A stretch of 64,000 nucleotides of DNA from Mammaliicoccus sciuri (GTDB lineage: Bacteria > Bacillota > Bacilli > Staphylococcales > Staphylococcaceae). The notes under the pieces are model-generated. The model saw only the letters and a program-made list of their open reading frames with translations. It made no database searches and was not told the DNA's origin. The stretch is from positions 1,674,001 through 1,738,000 of the forward strand of contig NZ_CP094824.1 of NCBI RefSeq assembly GCF_025561425.1. The letters are read 5' to 3'. Positions 59,770-64,000 of the stretch are shown piece after piece; the stretch's first letter is position 1, and the number at the start of each line of letters is the position of its first letter. A program made the position numbers and the translations under genes.

Positions 59770-60726
59770 TTATGTTCTTTCAAGTGATAATAACGCTTTT
59801 GTTTCTTCTTTATCTTGCTTAATTTGATTAACAAGTGCATCTATGCCATCAAATTTTTGTTCTGGTCTAATAAAATGGTGCCAATATACTTCTACACGCT
59901 CACCATATATACTTTCTTCAAAATCAAAGATGTTAACTTCAATACTTATTTGAGAAACAGATGGATCATGGAATGTTGGTTTCACACCAACGTTACACAC
60001 ACCTTTATATGATTTATCTCTTGATTTAATTAATAATGTTACGGCGTAAACACCTTTTCTGGGTAATACATAGTCATCGCTTGGTTCAACATTAGCTGTA
60101 GGAAAACCAATCGTACGCCCTCTTTTTTCGCCTTGAACAACCATACCTTTAATAACATATGGGCGTCCTAAAGCTAAATTACAAGCTTCTATTTCACCTA
60201 ATTCAAGTGATGTTCTAATATTCGTTGTTGAAATTTTTTCATCCTCATGTAATGTTTGCTTAGATACAACAAATACATCAAATGGATAATCATTCTCTTG
60301 TAATGATGCCATATTTCCTTTTCCATATTTACCAAAACTGAAATCATAGCCAGCAATAACAGCTTTTACATGATTTTGTATAAAATATTGGTCAATAAAA
60401 TCATCTGCAGACACATCTGCAAATGTCGAAGAAAAGTTAACGACGAAACAGTAATCTACGCCTAACTTTTCAATTGCTTCAATTTTATCAGCAATAGGTG
60501 TTAAATACGTTGTTCTTTTCTTTTCAGGATTTAAGACAACTGAAGGATGAGGATCAAATGTCATAACAGCTTTTTTTAAATGTTTATCTTTAGCTACTTT
60601 AATCATTTTTTTAAGAACTTGTTGATGACCTAAATGTATGCCATCAAAAAAACCGATAGCTAAAGCAATATTTTCATTTACAAATTGTTTAGATTTAATT
60701 GGGTGTGTAATTTCTATAACTTCCAT
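59770..60726 (-). CDS. ribF: Bifunctional riboflavin kinase/FAD synthetase RibF
   Basis: 318 aa. The N-terminal FAD synthetase domain has GFFDGIHLGHQQVLKKM. The C-terminal riboflavin kinase domain includes KRGRTIGFPTANV and GVYAV. It turns riboflavin into FMN and FAD. The start is ATG 60726 after GGAG; TTG 60729 is too close. In the truB-ribF-rpsO order normal for Bacilli. Confidence 0.95.
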   Translation of the reverse strand: MEVIEITHPIKSKQFVNENIALAIGFFDGIHLGHQQVLKKMIKVAKDKHLKKAVMTFDPHPSVVLNPEKKRTTYLTPIADKIEAIEKLGVDYCFVVNFSSTFADVSADDFIDQYFIQNHVKAVIAGYDFSFGKYGKGNMASLQENDYPFDVFVVSKQTLHEDEKISTTNIRTSLELGEIEACNLALGRPYVIKGMVVQGEKRGRTIGFPTANVEPSDDYVLPRKGVYAVTLLIKSRDKSYKGVCNVGVKPTFHDPSVSQISIEVNIFDFEESIYGERVEVYWHHFIRPEQKFDGIDALVNQIKQDKEETKALLSLERT

Positions 60727-60738
60727 CAATATACTCCT

Positions 60739-61650
60739 TTAAAGAAAAACTTTTTTCGGTTTATAAAGTGTTTCATTTTTATCGTAAGTATCCATAATAG
60801 CAATTGCTTTGTCTTCATACCAAACAACAAATTCGCCATCATGTTTACTTTCATCTATTAAAGATTTTTCTATTTTTTGTCCGTTTTGAATACGCGTTAC
60901 GATATTTTTATCATGTACGGTAATTTTCGTTAAACCATTCAATCCATATTCTAATGGAAGAATCACATCTTGTAACTTATCTTGCTCAACAATTTCTCTT
61001 AAGTCATCTAATTTAATAGCCTGATTTAAAGTAAAACCGCCACTTTTCAATCTAATTAAATGAGACATATGAGCAGGATAATTAAGTAACGCACCAATTT
61101 GAGTAGCTAACGTTCTAATATATGTACCTTTGCCACATTCAACTTCAATTTCAAATTTACAAGTATCATTCTCATAAATAATATCAGAAATTAAATCAAT
61201 ACTGTTAATATGTACTCTTCTTACAGGACGTTCAACTTCTATATTTTGTCTAGCATATTCATATAATTTCTTACCATTAACTTTAACAGCAGAATACATA
61301 GGTGGAATTTGTTCAATGTCACCTTCTAATTGTTTTAAAGTCGCAATAATGTCATCCTTGTCCCATAAATTTTGATCAACACGCTTCTGATCTACAATCT
61401 CACCAGTTTGGTCTTCAGTCGTTGTACTCATACCAATCGTTACTTCCGCTCTGTATGATTTGCCACTTTCCATCACATAATCACTCACACGCGTCGCTTT
61501 CCCAACACAAATCGGTAGTACACCACTTACCTCAGGATCCAAAGTTCCAGTATGGCCAACTTTTTTTGTTTTTAAAATTTTACGAAGTTTAAATACGACG
61601 TCATGACTTGTCATACCAACTTCCTTATGAATTGCTAGAATGCCATCCAA
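60739..61650 (-). CDS. truB: tRNA pseudouridine(55) synthase TruB
   Basis: 303 aa from TTG. KVGHTGTLDPEVSGVLP carries the catalytic Asp, and YEYARQNIEVERP and GTYIRTLA are typical. It makes pseudouridine 55 in the T-loop of tRNAs. An ATG 15 bp upstream (61665) lacks a ribosome-binding site, whereas GGAGG lies 8 nt before the TTG at 61650, and that start also aligns with known staphylococcal TruB (DGILAIHKE). Confidence 0.93.
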   Translation of the reverse strand: MDGILAIHKEVGMTSHDVVFKLRKILKTKKVGHTGTLDPEVSGVLPICVGKATRVSDYVMESGKSYRAEVTIGMSTTTEDQTGEIVDQKRVDQNLWDKDDIIATLKQLEGDIEQIPPMYSAVKVNGKKLYEYARQNIEVERPVRRVHINSIDLISDIIYENDTCKFEIEVECGKGTYIRTLATQIGALLNYPAHMSHLIRLKSGGFTLNQAIKLDDLREIVEQDKLQDVILPLEYGLNGLTKITVHDKNIVTRIQNGQKIEKSLIDESKHDGEFVVWYEDKAIAIMDTYDKNETLYKPKKVFL

Positions 61651-61740
61651 ATTTACGACCTCCATAATGTTTCTATTCTTTTTAATTTTACATGAAAATA
61701 TTCATAAAAAGAAGAAATAACTCAATTTCATAAAAAATGC

Positions 61741-61950
61741 GCGAGTGCTTGGGGACAGAATTCTGAGAAATGTCCCTAACGAAGGTGCTTACGGACAGAA
61801 TTCTGAGAAATGTCCCTAACGCGGGCTCTTACGGACACAATTCCGAGTAATGCCCCTAACATAGGCGCTTGGGGACAGAATTCCGAGTAATGTCCCTAAC
61901 GAAGGCGCTTAGAGACAGAATTCCGAGTAATGTCCCTAACATAGGCGTCG
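61741..61950. repeat. Tandem array of five 40-bp hairpin repeats
   Basis: Five consecutive units start at 61751, 61791, 61831, 61871 and 61911, each exactly 40 bp, with a 10-bp partial unit before. Each has GGGACA...TGTCCC arms about 13-15 nt apart around an AATTCYGAG core, so each can form a hairpin. Units differ at several positions. A degenerate sixth copy may follow. Confidence 0.9.
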
Positions 61951-62004
61951 CTCTAATTACCACAATTCGGAATAATGGTCGTTACAGCCTCTCTAATCAA
62001 AAAA

Positions 62005-62034
62005 AGACTAAGACATCTTATAGTGTCTTAGTCT
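62005..62034 (-). terminator. Terminator of rbfA
   Basis: Perfect 11-nt arms AGACTAAGACA (62005-62015) and TGTCTTAGTCT (62024-62034); the minus strand then continues TTTTTTGAT. It separates rbfA from truB, unlike the usual operon. Confidence 0.85.
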
Positions 62035-62043
62035 AAATTTGGA

Positions 62044-62388
62044 TTAATCATTACGATTTAAATCTTGAATCATGCGTTCAATTTTATTACCGTAATCGAT
62101 TGATTCATCATATTCAAAATGTAATTCTGGTAAAATACGTAATTTCATACGATTACCTAATTCTGATTTAATAAAGCCTTTTGCTTTTTCTAAACCTTTA
62201 AATGTATCTTCTTTTTCTTTATCAGTACCTAATACAGTTAAATAAACTGTAGCATGTGATAAGTCTCCTGGAAGTGCTACATCTGTAATTGTTAAAAATC
62301 CAACTCTCGGATCTTTAAGTTTATTGTTGATGATATCCATTAATTCTTTTTTCATTTGTTCGCCTACTCGTTCAGAACGAATACTCAT
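62044..62388 (-). CDS. rbfA: Ribosome-binding factor A
   Basis: 114 aa. [49 protein letters not shown] and the [21 protein letters not shown] end are typical. It helps mature the 16S 5' end. ATG 62388 is preceded by AGAGGTG. infB does not precede it, and it has its own candidate promoter. Confidence 0.95.
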   Translation of the reverse strand: MSIRSERVGEQMKKELMDIINNKLKDPRVGFLTITDVALPGDLSHATVYLTVLGTDKEKEDTFKGLEKAKGFIKSELGNRMKLRILPELHFEYDESIDYGNKIERMIQDLNRND

Positions 62389-62439
62389 ATCTTTCACCTC
62401 TTAACATTCTCATCTCTCTATATACATTAGTACATTATA
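62389..62439 (-). promoter_or_regulatory. Promoter of rbfA
   Basis: TGTGCTATAATG on the minus strand gives an extended -10 box with TATAAT at 62434-62439. The -35 region is weak (TTTTTA). A promoter here is expected because infB, the usual source of the transcript, is absent. Confidence 0.5.
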
Positions 62440-62580
62440 GCACATGCTTGAATGCTTAAAAAGATAATCATTCCATTAATTATTTGTTTAAATTGCATTA
62501 GAAAAATAAATGAAAGATTATCGTAAAATAAGTTAAAAAGAATTCCACAACCATCCATCAATACTTCACTATATACCATC

Positions 62581-63024
62581 TCATGCATGCTTAAAGATGA
62601 TAATAAATGAAACAATAAATAATATTTGCAACAGTGCTCTTAAATATATATTCATTGGTACTTTTCCACCTATAGTAATATTTTTAGCGTGTGCTTTTAT
62701 ATAACTAGGGAACAATACAAAGCATAAAATAATACTAATCACACTGAATACAAAATTAACTTTAGGAATAAACACACTTATCGCAATGACAAATTCTAAC
62801 CATCCCGTTACATACACAATCATTTTCGGATCTGGAATATTACTCGGAACCATTTTAATAAGTGAATTTCGAATAGAAGGCATAAATCTACCAATAAATG
62901 TATACATAAACGCAAAAAATATTGAAAATTGGGCGACATTCATCCACATACTTTCAGTTTGAAATATACGATGTACAATAAATCCGATAAAGCAGCCGAC
63001 AAAATAAACAATCATTGTTTGCAT
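62581..63024 (-). CDS. DoxX-like membrane protein
   Basis: 147 aa with four membrane helices. The IFQTESMWMN, FVGRFMPSIRNSLIKM-type segments and KMIVYVTGWLEFVIAISVFIPKVN resemble DoxX/MauE-like proteins, often linked to quinone, thiol or oxidative stress. The start is ATG 63024, 8 nt after GGAG. TTACAGTGTAA at 63105-63115 upstream could be an operator. Function in this organism is unknown. Confidence 0.7.
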   Translation of the reverse strand: MQTMIVYFVGCFIGFIVHRIFQTESMWMNVAQFSIFFAFMYTFIGRFMPSIRNSLIKMVPSNIPDPKMIVYVTGWLEFVIAISVFIPKVNFVFSVISIILCFVLFPSYIKAHAKNITIGGKVPMNIYLRALLQILFIVSFIIIFKHA

Positions 63025-63341
63025 AAGAACCACTCCAATACGTCATATTTGTAGTTCATGATTAACTTTACTGCATCCAATCTATTTACTTACCTATTCC
63101 CTTATTACAGTGTAAATATACATCAAAAAATAATGATTCGTACTTTAATGAATGTCATCAACTGTCACATAACAAGTCATCATCCATAACACAAATTTCA
63201 CTTTTCTCAATAAACAGTTATGCTATATATATATCAAGTATATTTATATACTTGAAGAGAATCCGTATTCTCGACTCAACAATAAAAGTGCTTATCTTCC
63301 AAAAATGGGAAGTATATCTCCAGCTAAGGTATACTTCCCAT
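63025..63341. other. Intergenic region with palindromes, no gene seen
   Basis: It contains TTACAGTGTAA (63105-63115), a 10-bp perfect inverted repeat TCAAGTATAT/ATATACTTGA (63234-63243 and 63246-63255), a GAGAAT/ATTCTC repeat (63257-63272) and the terminator at 63303-63343. Very AT-rich. Confidence 0.4.
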
Positions 63342-63343
63342 TT
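63303..63343 (-). terminator. Terminator of the nucleotidyltransferase gene
   Basis: Near-perfect 14-nt arms AAATGGGAAGTATA (63303-63316) and TATACTTCCCATTT (63330-63343). It overlaps the stop codon, and the minus strand continues TTTTGG. Confidence 0.75.
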
Positions 63344-64000
63344 ACATGTCAGTAAATCCAGTTATTTGATTATGATTATACTTAATAACCTTATTTGCTT
63401 CCGCAGTTTCTAGTTCCATATTTAAATCTTTGACTATTTCAACTGATAAAATATAAAATTGCTCTGTAATACTTAATAATGAATTTGTTATATCTACAAC
63501 TTCACCATGTGGATATGATGCCAACAATTTATTCCATTCAGACTTAGAAATGTATTTTTTTAATAATTTATGATTTTTTCCCGTTGAGATTTGCCAATTA
63601 AATTTGTTACCGACTTTCCAGTCATACATAGTCAAAAGTAAATCACGCATCATATTTAAATGATCGATAGCATAAAAAATTTCTTCTCTTTTAATGCCTT
63701 TAACAACATATGTTGATAACCACCAAAATTCATTACAAACAAAATCAAATCGCTTCTGGTTAGGTTTCTTAATATGATATTTTTTATCACTTAGTTCAAT
63801 TTGTTCACTAAAATAGTTATCCTTATCAAATAATACCTTCAGTAAATAATCTTCATGTCTATATGCTTCTATACATTCAATTGGTATAAATCTGAAATCT
63901 ACTCGCATGTGATTTTCAAACAACACCATATAAAATAATTGATCCTTTATACCACTATCAGAACGCTCTCTATTACACTGAGAAATAATAGGCTCTCCAA
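63342..64000 (-). CDS. Aminoglycoside 6-adenylyltransferase (ANT(6)/AadE-like), 5' end outside the window
   Basis: The 3' part of the gene. The frame continues open past the apparent start at 63929 (codons reading GEPIISQCNRERSD) to the window edge, so the N-terminus is missing. ENHMRVDFRFIPI fits the nucleotidyltransferase active-site strand, and CNEFWWLSTYVVKGIKREEIFYAIDHLN and NWQISTGKNHKLLKKYI match ANT(6) enzymes, which adenylylate streptomycin. The catalytic GSR.. motif is beyond the edge. Sequence is diverged from known resistance alleles, so activity is uncertain. Confidence 0.75.
   Translation of the reverse strand, partial: GEPIISQCNRERSDSGIKDQLFYMVLFENHMRVDFRFIPIECIEAYRHEDYLLKVLFDKDNYFSEQIELSDKKYHIKKPNQKRFDFVCNEFWWLSTYVVKGIKREEIFYAIDHLNMMRDLLLTMYDWKVGNKFNWQISTGKNHKLLKKYISKSEWNKLLASYPHGEVVDITNSLLSITEQFYILSVEIVKDLNMELETAEANKVIKYNHNQITGFTDM

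Noticed and set aside
61741-61950. CRISPR array
   Set aside because: The units are directly adjacent with no unique spacers, and no cas genes are nearby. It is a tandem repeat.
62427-62615. Minus-strand ORF of 62 codons upstream of rbfA
   Set aside because: Overlaps the end of the DoxX gene and the rbfA promoter. No ribosome-binding site and no recognisable protein.

Overview
The window is AT-rich, low-GC Gram-positive chromosome from the family Staphylococcaceae. The evidence is gene order and protein content: hfq-miaA, glpDKF-glpP-mutL-mutS, ricA-miaB, korAB-ymdB, rny-recA-cinA-pgsA, the ymf cluster, ftsK-rnjB, and pnp-rpsO-ribF-truB-rbfA. Staphylococcal TGGGAC-type terminators and LexA boxes of the CGAAC-N4-GTTCG type also fit. 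An extra M16 peptidase gene between rnjB and pnp and the unusual accessory content suggest a non-aureus lineage, perhaps the sciuri/Mammaliicoccus group. The genus is inference.

Region 1 (1-22.8 kb) is conserved core, almost all on the minus strand. It holds the tail of a glutathione peroxidase gene, hfq, miaA, a serine hydrolase, the glycerol regulon (glpF-glpK, glpD and the antiterminator gene glpP at the end of mutS-mutL), a TPP-riboswitch-controlled thiamine-precursor transporter, ricA-miaB, a heterodimeric ABC exporter, the 2-oxoacid:ferredoxin oxidoreductase genes and ymdB. The glpF promoter carries a CcpA (cre) site over its -35 box. glpF and glpD each have a leader terminator, as expected for GlpP antitermination.

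Region 2 (22.8-41.0 kb) is an 18 kb accessory block between ymdB and rny, which are normally neighbours. It contains short operons on both strands: an SOS-type operon with a YolD-like gene but no polymerase, acetyltransferases, a TetR-controlled oxidoreductase/hydrolase cluster, a divergent pair of surface-polymer genes (CDP-glycerol transferase and processive GT2), an operon joining a 5-aminolevulinate-synthase-like enzyme to an EamA permease, and a Fic locus. Seven loci between 26.9 and 40.5 kb are disrupted by frameshifts (several at A-runs), nonsense codons or deletion. I saw no such damage in the flanking core genes, and no integrase or transposase.

Region 3 (41.0-62.4 kb) is core again: rny, LexA-controlled recA, cinA, pgsA, a RodZ-like gene, the ymfK/I/H/F/C cluster, ftsK, rnjB, an M16 peptidase gene, pnp, rpsO, ribF, truB and rbfA. 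Two intergenic regions here carry tandem repeats with a period of exactly 40 bp.

Region 4 (62.4-64 kb): infB, normally just upstream of rbfA, is missing there. A DoxX-like gene and an ANT(6)-type nucleotidyltransferase gene (cut by the window edge) take its place.

The most unusual observations are the ALAS-like/EamA operon, a fic gene whose nonsense codon falls on the predicted inhibitory glutamate, two similar structured intergenic elements at 39.1 and 56.8 kb, and the concentration of broken genes in one block.
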